Positions 8,194-17,400 of a stretch of DNA of 45,548 nt are shown in pieces. A program made the translations under genes and the position numbers. Under the pieces are notes generated by a model. It saw nothing but the letters and a program-made list of their open reading frames with translations. It was not told the origin of the DNA and searched no databases. Each line of letters opens with the position of its first letter. Positions within the stretch are counted from its first letter, which is position 1. This stretch comes from Candidatus Gastranaerophilales bacterium (lineage in GTDB: Bacteria > Cyanobacteriota > Vampirovibrionia > Gastranaerophilales > Gastranaerophilaceae): the NCBI GenBank assembly GCA_944325005.1, contig CALUYO010000013.1, positions 1-45,548 on the forward strand, in the 5' to 3' direction.

Positions 8194-8715
8194 TTATGCA
8201 GTTTTCTGATCTCTAACTGCAGCCATAGTTCTTGTAAGTTGAGACATAACTGCATTGATAGATCCAACAATACCTGAAGCAGGTGAGTTGATTGAACCAA
8301 GAATTTTTGCGATAAGTTCTTCTTTTGAAGGCATTTTTGATAATGCTTCAGCTTCTTTAGCAGATAATAATTTACCATCTAAAGCACCGCCAAGGATTGC
8401 ACCTTTTTTGGTATCTTTTATAAATTTTGCAACTGCCTTTGCAGGGCTTACCTGATCTTCAAAACCAAACGCAATAGCGATAGGTCCTGTTAAAGCTTCA
8501 GTAAGAACTTCAAAGTCAGTACCCTTTAAAGCGATTTTAGCTAAAGTATTTTTAGTTACCATATAGTCGCCGCCATCTTTTTGAAGGCTTCTTCTTAAAT
8601 TAGTAATTTCTTCTACCGTGTAACCTTTATACTCAGTTAAAATAGCTACCTGGGCTTTTTCTGCTTTTGCTTTTATAGCATCTATTTTTTCAGATTTAAA
8701 AGCTTTTGTTGCCAT
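8194..8715 (-). CDS. rplJ: Ribosomal protein uL10
   Basis: This 173-aa protein begins MATKAFKSEKIDAIKAKAEKA and contains YKGYTVEEITNLRRSL and DYMVTKNTLAKIAL, typical of bacterial L10. It anchors L12 dimers to the 23S GTPase-centre RNA through its C-terminal helix. AAAGGAG precedes the ATG. The 5' leader contains a recognisable L10-binding RNA and a terminator hairpin, so L10 most likely represses its own operon. rplK-rplA are not adjacent, which breaks the usual rplKAJL order. Confidence 0.97.
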   Translation of the reverse strand: MATKAFKSEKIDAIKAKAEKAQVAILTEYKGYTVEEITNLRRSLQKDGGDYMVTKNTLAKIALKGTDFEVLTEALTGPIAIAFGFEDQVSPAKAVAKFIKDTKKGAILGGALDGKLLSAKEAEALSKMPSKEELIAKILGSINSPASGIVGSINAVMSQLTRTMAAVRDQKTA

Positions 8716-8768
8716 GTTTAGCTCCTTTGTTTTACAAATTAAATTTATCGACCTTTAAAAACATAAAA

Positions 8769-8802
8769 GATTTTGCATCTTTCATATTATGACCGCAAAA
8801 TC
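8769..8802 (-). terminator. Attenuator hairpin in the rplJ leader
   Basis: On the minus strand GATTTTGC (8802-8795) pairs with GCAAAATC (8776-8769) across an 18-nt loop and is followed by TTTTATGTTTTT. It lies between the L10-binding region and the rplJ start, the position expected for a regulated premature terminator. Confidence 0.65.
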
Positions 8803-8833
8803 TCACAGGTTAACAAATCTATTTAAATATTTC

Positions 8834-8978
8834 GACTGTCTTACCTCGGTTAGCTGGTATATTAAGGGGAAGAGTTATAATTTTTATAACTACTATTATG
8901 GGAGTTCATCGTAAGGTTTACTTAATTTAATATGAGACACACTTTAAATGTTCTACCCACCCCGCTAACTGTCTGCGG
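8834..8978 (-). ncRNA. L10 leader (autoregulatory rplJL leader RNA)
   Basis: The minus-strand RNA shows the conserved core of the L10 leader family: CCGCAGACAGTTAGCGGGG near the 5' end, and TTAATATACCAGCTAACCG followed by AGGTAAGACAGTC on the other side. GTTAGC (8969-8964) pairs with GCTAAC (8854-8849), placing the kink-turn-like internal loop next to AGGTAAGACAG. In other bacteria L10(L12)4 binds this RNA and lowers rplJL expression. An AT-rich promoter with TATAAT at 8991-8986 lies just upstream. Confidence 0.85.
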
Positions 8979-9024
8979 TTATAAAATTATATTATCTTAA
9001 AAAATAAAAAAAAGCAATAGCAGG

Positions 9025-9948
9025 TTAACTTTTCTTAACCAATGACCAGACTTCACATTCGTCATTGATTGTATAAGTTCCCCTTAAAAAGGGTGTATAC
9101 ATTGGTTCCGGATACAATTCATATCTCATACAAAAATTCCCGAGACACACTGCTTCGTTTTGAATTTTTAACGTTAATAGTTTTTCTAAAAGAGGATAAA
9201 CATCTTCTTTAAAATTGGTATGATTATCAAACACATCGACAGCTATATAACTGATTAAGAGCCATTTTTTCTTTTTCATATTCACTCTTATGCGATTTAC
9301 AGATATATCTATAAAGTTTAAAAGATTATCAACATTATTAAAATCATTCAATAAAATAAGCATTTTGTCACCGGTTTTTGCAAATTTACAACCGGAAATA
9401 TTTTTGATGGAAGCATAAAATGTTTTAAAAGCTTCTTCCTCTTTTTCTTTAACGCCCGCATTAGCATCACCGCCCCAGCAGGCATCTATCATCATATTCT
9501 TGGCAGCAAACTGCACAAGAACTGCAACGTTATTACATTTTTTTATGCTATTCTCGACTTCTTTTTGAAGAGATTTATTAAACTTTGCCTCTAATCTTTG
9601 TTCACAGCCTCTTATCCAGTCATTTATATAATCCATTGCTCTGTGAAAATAAAACTTTGACTTGGTAATTATAAAAACAATTACTACAGCAATCAGGTCA
9701 AACAATAATAGAGAACCGTCTATATATACACCGCCGATTTCAACTTCCTGATTGTAAAATAATCTTATTATACTTGAGGCAGCATCAGCAATTGGTCTGA
9801 CAAAATCAAATGCTGTCACATTTATAAGATTTAAAAACCAGTAAGTAGCAGTCAAAAATACTAATATCATTAAGGTTATTTGGATAACAAACAATATATT
9901 TAATATAGCTTGCAGTACTTTAGATAAAAACTTATAAATTACCAGCAT
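9025..9948 (-). CDS. Membrane protein of unknown function
   Basis: This is a 307-aa protein. Two strongly hydrophobic segments (about 8-42 and 80-96) flank a short extracytoplasmic loop. A charged cytoplasmic region of about 200 residues follows, containing a short helix (LQKEVENSIKKC) and alternating beta/alpha stretches such as DKMLILLNDFNNVDNLL and WLLISYIAVDVFDNHTNF. The outline slightly recalls a nucleotide-cyclase-like fold, but I see no catalytic motif. It starts 7 nt after panC and is co-transcribed with the pantothenate genes, although nothing ties its function to them. Confidence 0.8.
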   Translation of the reverse strand: MLVIYKFLSKVLQAILNILFVIQITLMILVFLTATYWFLNLINVTAFDFVRPIADAASSIIRLFYNQEVEIGGVYIDGSLLLFDLIAVVIVFIITKSKFYFHRAMDYINDWIRGCEQRLEAKFNKSLQKEVENSIKKCNNVAVLVQFAAKNMMIDACWGGDANAGVKEKEEEAFKTFYASIKNISGCKFAKTGDKMLILLNDFNNVDNLLNFIDISVNRIRVNMKKKKWLLISYIAVDVFDNHTNFKEDVYPLLEKLLTLKIQNEAVCLGNFCMRYELYPEPMYTPFLRGTYTINDECEVWSLVKKS

Positions 9949-9955
9949 AAATTCC

Positions 9956-10810
9956 TCACGATAACGCTATATTGTCAATTAAGCGTACATTTCCTATTTT
10001 CAACGCAATAAATACAACTGTATTATTATCAGCCGTTTGTTTTTCTTCCAGATTATCAGCATCTCTGAATTCCAGATACTCAAGATTATGACAGGTATTC
10101 AGATAAGAATATGCCGTTTCTGTCAGAGCATCGACATCTGTTATACCATTATTATAACATGCCTTTATATTAAATAAAATTTTACTCAAAGCCAGAGCAT
10201 TTATTTTATCATTTTCAGATAGATATTTGTTTCTGGATGATAGAGCAAGCCCGCTTTCCTCTCTGACAATAGGACAAGGAATAATCTCAACAGGAATATT
10301 CAAATCCTTAACCATTTTTCTCAAAATAATTAACTGCTGCCTGTCTTTTTCACCAAAAAATGCATAATCCGGCTGAACGATATTAAATAATTTATTTACA
10401 ACTGTACAAACACCGTCAAAATGCCCGACGCGAGATTTTCCGCATAGTTTATTCACATAGAAAAAAGGCGGAATAATATATGTTAAAAAATCATTACTAA
10501 GCATCTGAGCATCAGGGTACATTTCTGCAGGCGAGGGCGCAAAAACAATATCAACACCTGCCCCATTACAAAGTTGTTCATCTGCCTCAAGCGTTCGCGG
10601 ATATTTATCCAAATCTTCACCCGGACAAAACTGAATAGGGTTTACAAATACCGACACAACTGTTTTATCACATTTTTCAACACTTTTTTTGATAAGACTT
10701 AAATGCCCACTATGCAAAGCCCCCATTGTAGGAACAAGCCCTATTGTCAAACCCTGTTTTTTCCATTCTTTTACTTTCTCTCTTACTTCAGCTATTGTAT
10801 GAACCAACAT
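9956..10810 (-). CDS. panC: Pantothenate synthetase (pantoate--beta-alanine ligase)
   Basis: PanC (EC 6.3.2.1) joins pantoate and beta-alanine using ATP. The 284-aa protein has the HIGH-like ALHSGH (H33, H36) after LVPTMG, the FVNPIQF pantoate-binding stretch, VFFGEKD-like AFFGEKDRQQL, and the KMSKS-equivalent SSRN. The ATG at 10810 is chosen because families begin near M(x)xxTIAEVR and GAGGG lies upstream; the longer frame to 10867 adds a basic stretch with no homology signal. panB is 71 nt upstream. Confidence 0.96.
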   Translation of the reverse strand: MLVHTIAEVREKVKEWKKQGLTIGLVPTMGALHSGHLSLIKKSVEKCDKTVVSVFVNPIQFCPGEDLDKYPRTLEADEQLCNGAGVDIVFAPSPAEMYPDAQMLSNDFLTYIIPPFFYVNKLCGKSRVGHFDGVCTVVNKLFNIVQPDYAFFGEKDRQQLIILRKMVKDLNIPVEIIPCPIVREESGLALSSRNKYLSENDKINALALSKILFNIKACYNNGITDVDALTETAYSYLNTCHNLEYLEFRDADNLEEKQTADNNTVVFIALKIGNVRLIDNIALS

Positions 10811-10881
10811 ATTTACCCTCTTCTTATGCCCGACCCGGGGCCATATACTTTTCTTTACCCGTATCATTGTAACATAAAAAA

Positions 10882-11682
10882 TTAAAAAATTTCCTCTTCA
10901 GACGGGAATTTCCCTGATTTTACATCATCGTTAAATTGCTTTGCACAATTCAGTATCAATGACTTCATATCTCCATATTTTCTCGCAAATTTTGGTTTAA
11001 AATCTGAGAATTTTCCGAAAACATCGTCAGAAACAAGCACCTGTGCATCACAATACTTGCCTGCTCCGCAGGAAATTGTAGGAACAATCAAATTCTCAGT
11101 AATATATTTTGCACTTTCCTGAGGAATCATCTCCAGAACAATTGAAAAAACACCAGCTTCTTCCAATGCTTTTGCCTGCTTCAAAATTTCTTCAGCAGCC
11201 TCGGGAGTTTTACCCTGAATTTTATACCCGCCAAGCGTATTTAAAAATTGCGGTGTAAAACCTAAATGCCCCATTACAGGAATTCCAGTTTCCGTCAGAC
11301 GCCTGATAACTTCTAAAATATAGCCGCTAAAACCTTCAATTTTTACAGCATTTGCACCAACTTTTATCATCCTTCCGCAATTACTTACAGCTGATGTTAT
11401 ATCTGTATGGTAACTTAAAAAAGGCATATCCGTAACAACCATAGCATGTGAACAGCCTTTTGCAACAGCACGGGTAAATATTTCCATTTCTTCAACCCCA
11501 ACGCAATGTGTTGTTTCATATCCCAGAGCTACCATAGCAAGACTGTCTCCGATCAAGATAATATCAATACCAGCCTCATCAACATATTTAGCAGTAGAAT
11601 AATCATATGCGGTCAAAACAGAAAATTTTTCTTGATTATCTTTATATTTTTGAATAGTATTGACAGTTACTTTTTTAACCAT
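10882..11682 (-). CDS. panB: 3-methyl-2-oxobutanoate hydroxymethyltransferase
   Basis: PanB (EC 2.1.2.11) makes ketopantoate from alpha-ketoisovalerate and methylene-tetrahydrofolate. The 266-aa protein contains VLTAYDYSTAKYVDEAG, the metal-ligand region IGDSLAMVALGYETT, DMPFLSYH, VKIEG, MGHLGFTPQ and LEMIP. Its ATG shares one base with the yvcK stop (TAATG), which indicates coupled translation. ketopantoate reductase (panE) and panD are not in the window. Confidence 0.97.
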   Translation of the reverse strand: MVKKVTVNTIQKYKDNQEKFSVLTAYDYSTAKYVDEAGIDIILIGDSLAMVALGYETTHCVGVEEMEIFTRAVAKGCSHAMVVTDMPFLSYHTDITSAVSNCGRMIKVGANAVKIEGFSGYILEVIRRLTETGIPVMGHLGFTPQFLNTLGGYKIQGKTPEAAEEILKQAKALEEAGVFSIVLEMIPQESAKYITENLIVPTISCGAGKYCDAQVLVSDDVFGKFSDFKPKFARKYGDMKSLILNCAKQFNDDVKSGKFPSEEEIF

Positions 11683-13037
11683 TATACATTACAGCCCTGT
11701 TTTTCAGTTTCTTTATTTGATGATGAAAAAATACCTTTTTCATTCTTATGTTCTTTTTTAAACCAGTAGTAAATTGCTCTTGCCACGCGGTTGGAACTAT
11801 GTCTTACAAGCCCTTCTTTACTGTCTTCTATAAGCTTTCTTGTAACAAGTTTAACACCGAGCTTTTTCAGATTATCCAAATCCAGCTTAACCGGATAAGA
11901 ACCGGAGATTTGATATTTTTTGGCCAGATTTGAAGGCAAGAAATCATTTACAAGAACAGCATCAACAATCTTCCTGCTGCCTGCATGATTAATTAATGCC
12001 TTAATATGATCACAAACAGTATAATTATCAGTTTCTCCAGGCTGTGTCATTATATTACATACATATATTTTTTTAGCATTTGACTTTGCTATTTCATGTG
12101 AAATTTCCTGTATTAAAAGGTTAGGAATAACGCTCGTATATAAGCTTCCAGGCCCCAGAATAATTAATTCTGCATCTTTAATTGCAGATATAACGTCCGC
12201 AAGAGCACGACAATTTTTAGGATCAGTGTATAGGCGTTTAATTTTACCATGAGCCTCGGGAATATTGGATTCTCCATGGATAATTCTTCCGTCTTCCATT
12301 TCAGCAACTAGCTTCATATCATCTAGTGTGGAAGGTAATACTCTGCCGCGAATGGAAAGGACATTTGAAGATTCTTTTACGGCACGAACCATATCACCTG
12401 TTATAGAACACAAAGCTGTCAGGAATAAATTTCCGAAACTGTGGCCTTCAAGCCCTTCTCCTGTTTTAAATCTATATTGGAATAATTTTGTAACAAGATC
12501 TTCATCGTCAGCAAGTGCAGCAATACAATTTCTTATATCCCCGGGAGGCAGAACCCCCATTTCTTCTCTTAATCTGCCCGAACTTCCGCCGTCATCACCA
12601 ACAGTAACAACTGCAGTAACATTATTTGTTATATTTTTTATACCGCGAAGAAGCATAGACAAGCCTGTACCACCGCCTATAGCTACAATTTTAGGCCCCC
12701 TGTTCAATTTTCTTCTTCTATATAAATTTTCAAGCAAAGACTGGTTATCACTTCCATCAAGAATTGAGAGATTTGTTTTTTGCCAGCCTTTAAAAAATAT
12801 TCCGGCACCAAACATTAAAGCCGCAAAAGCAATCCATTCAGTAGAAACAGTCATTGCTATTTTCCGGATAAATTCCATTGTATAGAATACAGGTTTAATA
12901 TCAAACAGAATTAAAACCCCGAAAGTCATTAAAACAGCACCGAGAAATATTAAAGCAAACCAGCGTTTTACCCGTAACCCGGGTACAAGCCATTTTACAT
13001 CTTCCGGCATTTTTACACTTTTTCTTAAATCTTTCAT
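11682..13037 (-). CDS. yvcK: YvcK/CofD-like protein with N-terminal membrane anchor
   Basis: This 451-aa protein belongs to the YvcK (gluconeogenesis factor) family, which binds UDP-sugars and affects cell-wall metabolism in Bacillus. It has KIVAIGGGTGLSMLLRG, VTVGDDGGSSGRLR, GVLPPGDIRNC and GPGSLYTSVIPNLL. About 110 extra N-terminal residues carry two membrane segments (about 27-50 and 60-80), a longer form than the roughly 320-aa cytosolic Bacillus protein. It could start at GTG 13040 or ATG 13037; the ribosome site AAAGG is close to both. Gene order pxpA-yvcK-panB-panC is tight, with 28 nt or less before panB. Confidence 0.93.
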   Translation of the reverse strand: MKDLRKSVKMPEDVKWLVPGLRVKRWFALIFLGAVLMTFGVLILFDIKPVFYTMEFIRKIAMTVSTEWIAFAALMFGAGIFFKGWQKTNLSILDGSDNQSLLENLYRRRKLNRGPKIVAIGGGTGLSMLLRGIKNITNNVTAVVTVGDDGGSSGRLREEMGVLPPGDIRNCIAALADDEDLVTKLFQYRFKTGEGLEGHSFGNLFLTALCSITGDMVRAVKESSNVLSIRGRVLPSTLDDMKLVAEMEDGRIIHGESNIPEAHGKIKRLYTDPKNCRALADVISAIKDAELIILGPGSLYTSVIPNLLIQEISHEIAKSNAKKIYVCNIMTQPGETDNYTVCDHIKALINHAGSRKIVDAVLVNDFLPSNLAKKYQISGSYPVKLDLDNLKKLGVKLVTRKLIEDSKEGLVRHSSNRVARAIYYWFKKEHKNEKGIFSSSNKETEKQGCNV

Positions 13038-13068
13038 CACCTTTGTAATTTATCCTTTTTTATTTTTA

Positions 13069-13863
13069 TTATTCTACCCATCCGGACAAACAGGCGTTTT
13101 TATAATTGACAGGCACCGGCTTAATAATTTCAGAAGCCTGCTTTATTAATTCCAGAGAGTTTGACAACCTGTTTGTAAAATGAATTGTGTCTGCTGTTAC
13201 TACTGTTTTTCCACCTTCGACATTTGACACCTGCGAAGTCGCAAGCAGTTGTCTTAAGCGTGAAATTTCCATTTCCGTATTTTCACTATCTCTGGCAACA
13301 GTATTAACAGTTCCGTCAACATTATACATTTTTTCAAGACATATTTCCTGTGCAACAGGGACATTTAAAAGTTCACCTGTTTTCTGTGTAATTTCCCCTG
13401 ATGCACCATAATATACAAGCCATTTCGAACATTTTTGAACAGCTTTTGCAACAGAACAGGCAAATGAAAAATCGGTAGCACACCGTTTATACATCGCGCC
13501 ATGCGGACGAACATGCTCAATTTCCATATGAAAAGTTTTTGCAAAAGACATTAAAGCTCCGACCTGATATATAACAAGAGCTTCTATTTCATCATCTGTC
13601 AAATCAATATCACGATAACCAAACCCTTGAATATCATCAAAACCTATATGAGCCCCGACAACAACATTTTTTTCTTTAGCTTTCAACAGTGCATTTCTAA
13701 TTGTCAGAGGATCGCCGGCGTGAAACCCGCAGGAAATATTAACAGAACTTGCATAATCCAATAGTTCAAATTCAGAATTATTTTTGTAAATTCCGAAACT
13801 TTGTGCCAGATCGATATTAAAATCTATATTTTTTATTGATTTTTTTTCTAAAGTATCCTGCAT
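13069..13863 (-). CDS. pxpA: 5-oxoprolinase subunit A-like (LamB/YcsF family)
   Basis: The 264-aa protein has family marks IDFNIDLAQSFGIY, SVNISCGFHAGDP, VVGAHIGFDD and EHVRPHGAMY. In other bacteria PxpA acts with PxpB and PxpC in ATP-dependent cleavage of 5-oxoproline to glutamate. Neither partner lies in this window, so the reaction here is unproven. The usual N-terminal NCDLGE is replaced by NIDLAQ, a departure worth noting. The ATG at 13863 is preferred over the GTG at 13890. It heads the yvcK-panBC cluster. Confidence 0.88.
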   Translation of the reverse strand: MQDTLEKKSIKNIDFNIDLAQSFGIYKNNSEFELLDYASSVNISCGFHAGDPLTIRNALLKAKEKNVVVGAHIGFDDIQGFGYRDIDLTDDEIEALVIYQVGALMSFAKTFHMEIEHVRPHGAMYKRCATDFSFACSVAKAVQKCSKWLVYYGASGEITQKTGELLNVPVAQEICLEKMYNVDGTVNTVARDSENTEMEISRLRQLLATSQVSNVEGGKTVVTADTIHFTNRLSNSLELIKQASEIIKPVPVNYKNACLSGWVE

Positions 13864-13952
13864 ATAATAATCTTTCTTATAAAAATACACTCTAATGAAA
13901 TAATTATACTCTATAAATAATTAATTACCAATATCTTTACATAATATTAATC

Positions 13953-13982
13953 AAAAACCGCAAAAATAATTTTGCGGTTTTT
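13953..13982 (-). terminator. Terminator after rpsT
   Basis: The inverted repeat AAAAACCGCAAAA/TTTTGCGGTTTTT with a 4-nt loop lies 30 nt past the rpsT stop. It separates rpsT from the pxpA-pan transcript. Confidence 0.85.
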
Positions 13983-14011
13983 ATAAATAAATTAAAAAAT
14001 TAAAAAATCAA

Positions 14012-14281
14012 CTATTTTGCTTGTAGTTTATTTACAGCTTTAGTTAATCTTGATTTTTTTCTGGCTGCTGTATTTTTGTGTAAGATACCTTTTGATACTG
14101 CTTTGTCACATAACTGATAAGCTCTTGACATTGCTGTATTTAAAGCTTCTTTATCATCAGCTTTAGCCAGTTCGAGCACTTTCTTAACAGCTGTTTTTAT
14201 TGAAGTTTTGAAAGCAACATTTCTTACTCTGTTTCTTTCAGCTATTAATACTCTTTTTTTAGCAGATTTAATATTTGCCAT
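14012..14281 (-). CDS. rpsT: Ribosomal protein bS20
   Basis: This is an 89-aa basic, all-helical protein with MANIKSAKKRVLIAERNR at the N-terminus and HKNTAARKKSRLTKAVNKL near the end, the S20 pattern. It is a 30S subunit protein that binds 16S rRNA early in assembly. AAAGG precedes the ATG. The leader of about 70 nt holds two small hairpins, and a promoter TTGCAA-N17-TAATAT lies at 14382-14354. It is transcribed alone and followed by a terminator. Confidence 0.97.
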   Translation of the reverse strand: MANIKSAKKRVLIAERNRVRNVAFKTSIKTAVKKVLELAKADDKEALNTAMSRAYQLCDKAVSKGILHKNTAARKKSRLTKAVNKLQAK

Positions 14282-14353
14282 TGTTATTTGCCTTTCTTTT
14301 ACTCTTACGTTCGGTTAATGACTCCGAACACATTTGAGGATGTGAGCCTTTTT

Positions 14354-14382
14354 ATATTAAATTAAAAATATTTTTTTTGCAA
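14354..14382 (-). promoter_or_regulatory. Promoter of rpsT
   Basis: TTGCAA (14382-14377), 17 nt, TAATAT (14359-14354) on the minus strand. Confidence 0.65.
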
Positions 14383-14440
14383 TAAACTTAAAAATTTGTA
14401 AAAAAATATTAAAATTCTAAAGATATTATTTAAGTTTTTT

Positions 14441-14468
14441 TACATTGTTACGTTATACGAACAATGTA
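14441..14468. promoter_or_regulatory. Inverted repeat upstream of the 1067-aa gene
   Basis: TACATTGTT-N10-AACAATGTA is a perfect 9-bp inverted repeat ending 21 nt before the TTG start at 14490. Its place in the promoter/leader suits an operator, or a hairpin in the mRNA leader. Confidence 0.4.
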
Positions 14469-14489
14469 GGTATAAGATAGAGGGAAAAA

Positions 14490-17400
14490 TTGGGTATACA
14501 GATAAATAAACAATCAATAGAGGAATACAGAACCAAGCATAATCTCGGGAAAAATATCTCAGATGAACAAATTATATCTATAATGAACGGCAAAAAATAT
14601 CCAACTACAGAAAAGACCTCTACAGATAATGGAACATCTATTTTTCAAAATAAAACAAATAGCCCGCAATCAAAGGAGCTTCAATCTTTGGGCTATATAA
14701 ATAACAAAGATGCCGGGAAAAAAATTAAATCTCAAAACGGTAAAACATACACAATTGTCGGAGAAGCCACAAACGGTAGAAAAATAGTTAAAGATACTTC
14801 TGGACAATTACAGGTTATGTCGCATGACAACAAAATTTTAAATAAAAGCTATGTTGTAAACAGCAACAAAAAAGCAATCGCAAATGCACAAAATAAAGCT
14901 GTACAAAAAAATACAATAATGTCTTTGAATAAACATTTAAAAACAGCAGAACAAGCTTTTGAAAAACAAATGGCAGAAGACGGCTGGGCCGGTGATTTAG
15001 CTGACGGCATAAGTGTCTTATGGGGTTCTGATAATAGAGCAAGCAAAGTTGAAAAAGATTTAAAAAACTACAAACAAAATCTGTCTAATCTCCAAAAAGC
15101 CGCCGCAAAAGGAGATAAAGAATTTAATGCCCAGTTTAAAAAAATGTTCGGTATAGATTACAATCAAAATGCTGTAAATACATATTTGAAAGATCCAACA
15201 GAAGAAAACTATCAAAAAGCTTTCGGGACAAAAATAAATATAATGCAAAGGGTTCAAAAATATAATGAATCGCAGCAAACAGGTGCTGCTATAGTCAAAA
15301 CAGGAGCTACTGTTGCTGCAGGTGTTGCAATAGGAGTTGCGACAGGCGGTACAGGTCTTGTTGCTTTAGGGGCCGCAGCAGCAGCCACAACAGCATCAAG
15401 CGTCGCAATTAATGCATCTGACAGACTCACATCAGAGACAGGCTTAAAAGACGGAGAAATGACACAAATAATGAAAGATGCAGCCTGGGACGGAGCTTCT
15501 GTTCTTGCAGGCGGAGCTGTTGGGAAAATTGCAGGTACGGCTATTAAAGGAGCCACAACAGGAGCTAAAACAGCCAGAGCTGTTGTGAATACTGCAGGAG
15601 ATACAGCTATGGGAGCCGCTCAAGAATATGCCGAAACAGGACATGTATCGGCTACAGGAACCGCACTTAATGCAGCTCTCGGAAGTGTAGGTATTGCTGC
15701 AGAAACGGGAACATTGAACAAAGTAGGACAAAAACTAAAAGGGTCAATAAGCCCAGAACATGGAAATACATCTACATCTACATCTGCATCTACACCTAAA
15801 ACAGACAATACAGTAGTCCAAACTATTGATACACCACCGGTTTCAACTCAAACAACAAGTGATACTCCACAAATAAAAAATACACAGCCTAATGACAAAA
15901 CAATAGATACGTCAAAAGAATTTCAAAGCAATATACAATTCAGTGATAGTGAAAAGAAAGCCTTTACACGAGTTAAAAATGGCGATGCAATCCAAGAAAT
16001 TTTAAATAATATTGCACAAAAAATTAATGATGGAGAAACCCCGACCATAAATCTAAAAAAAGCGGCAATTAAAGAAGTTGCCGAAAAACATGGTCTCCGC
16101 CAGATGGAATTAAACATTGAAACAGGAATTGTATTAGGAGATTTAAGCAAAGTTGATGCAAGCTGGAAAAACCTGAATGATGCCATCCAAACTGATAATC
16201 CTGGGCCTGAAGTATTAAAGGGAATTGAAATATTTAAACAAAATAAAAACTTAACTTCATCAAATGTAACTCCCTCCAAAACACCAACCTTACAGGCAGA
16301 ATCTGATAAAATTACACAATTTAGAGGCACAAGTCTCGAAGTCCTCCCCGAAGGAACAACATTTCTTAATGGTATTATGTCAAACATAGAAAATACTGAA
16401 AAATATCTAAAAAATGCTGATTTAACAAATGAGAGCGTTCGTGAAAGTTTTACAAATATTTTAGAAAATGATTTTCCGGGTTTTAAATTTAATCCAAAAA
16501 GTAAAACAACTTTGAACCAATTACAACAGCTGTTAAATCATCCTGAATATAATAACTTAAGCGATGCAAATAAAACAATTGCAAAATTATCTATATTAAA
16601 AGATTCCGGTATTGACCCCACAGCATTACAATCAAAATATAAAGCTTCAATCGCATTAAAAAGACGAATTGAAGATATTGAATACTGTCTGCAAGGAAAC
16701 CAAAAAGGAGCTGCTGCTTTATATCATAAAGGAGATTATGAGACATTTAAAATTTTAAATGATATCAAAACATCTTCAAAAACTGATATTGCTGCTGCCG
16801 ATGCTATTAAACAAAAGGCTGATAGTAACGGGCATATAATGGTACAGCAGTCCCATATTATAAATAAAAATAAAATACCTGTACATCAAATATCTAAAAA
16901 CGGAAATATTTATAACGTCAGAGTAATTGACCTAACCGATAAAAAAGTTTTAGCTAACCTGGAACAATACGGCTTTGGCAGCGGGGCTACAGCAGACAAT
17001 TTACGATTAACAGTACACATGAATGATGGTTTTAATCAAGCCCCACAACAAACTATTGGAAGAATGAGAAACAGCTCCGAACTTAATTTATCCGCAACCC
17101 TTACAGATGGCAAAAACCATCTTTACGGAGATATGCAATACGGTGTTGTTCTTGACTATGATCAGGGAGCATTGAGCTATGCTTCAAACTATGCTGCAGG
17201 AACAGGTTTTACAAAAAACCGTAGTTCTTTTAGTTCAGATAAATTAGGTGAAAGCGCGTCATCAGCAGATCACTTTATAAGGGATAGGTTTATTGAAAAT
17301 ATGAAAAAGAACGGCTCGGAAATTACTACCGATGATTATAATGCAATATCCGCATTATTTAAGGATCACAAAATGACCGTTGAACAAATGAATAACTTGT

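Noticed and set aside
10811-10867. N-terminally extended panC
   Set aside because: The extra residues are basic and unlike PanC, while ATG 10810 has a good ribosome site.
12265-12885. 206-codon plus-strand open frame
   Set aside because: It lies wholly antisense to yvcK, whose motifs are clear, has no ribosome site and gives a low-quality Ser/Pro-rich product.
15766-15796. CRISPR-like or satellite array
   Set aside because: Only about four hexamer units, in frame in a coding sequence.
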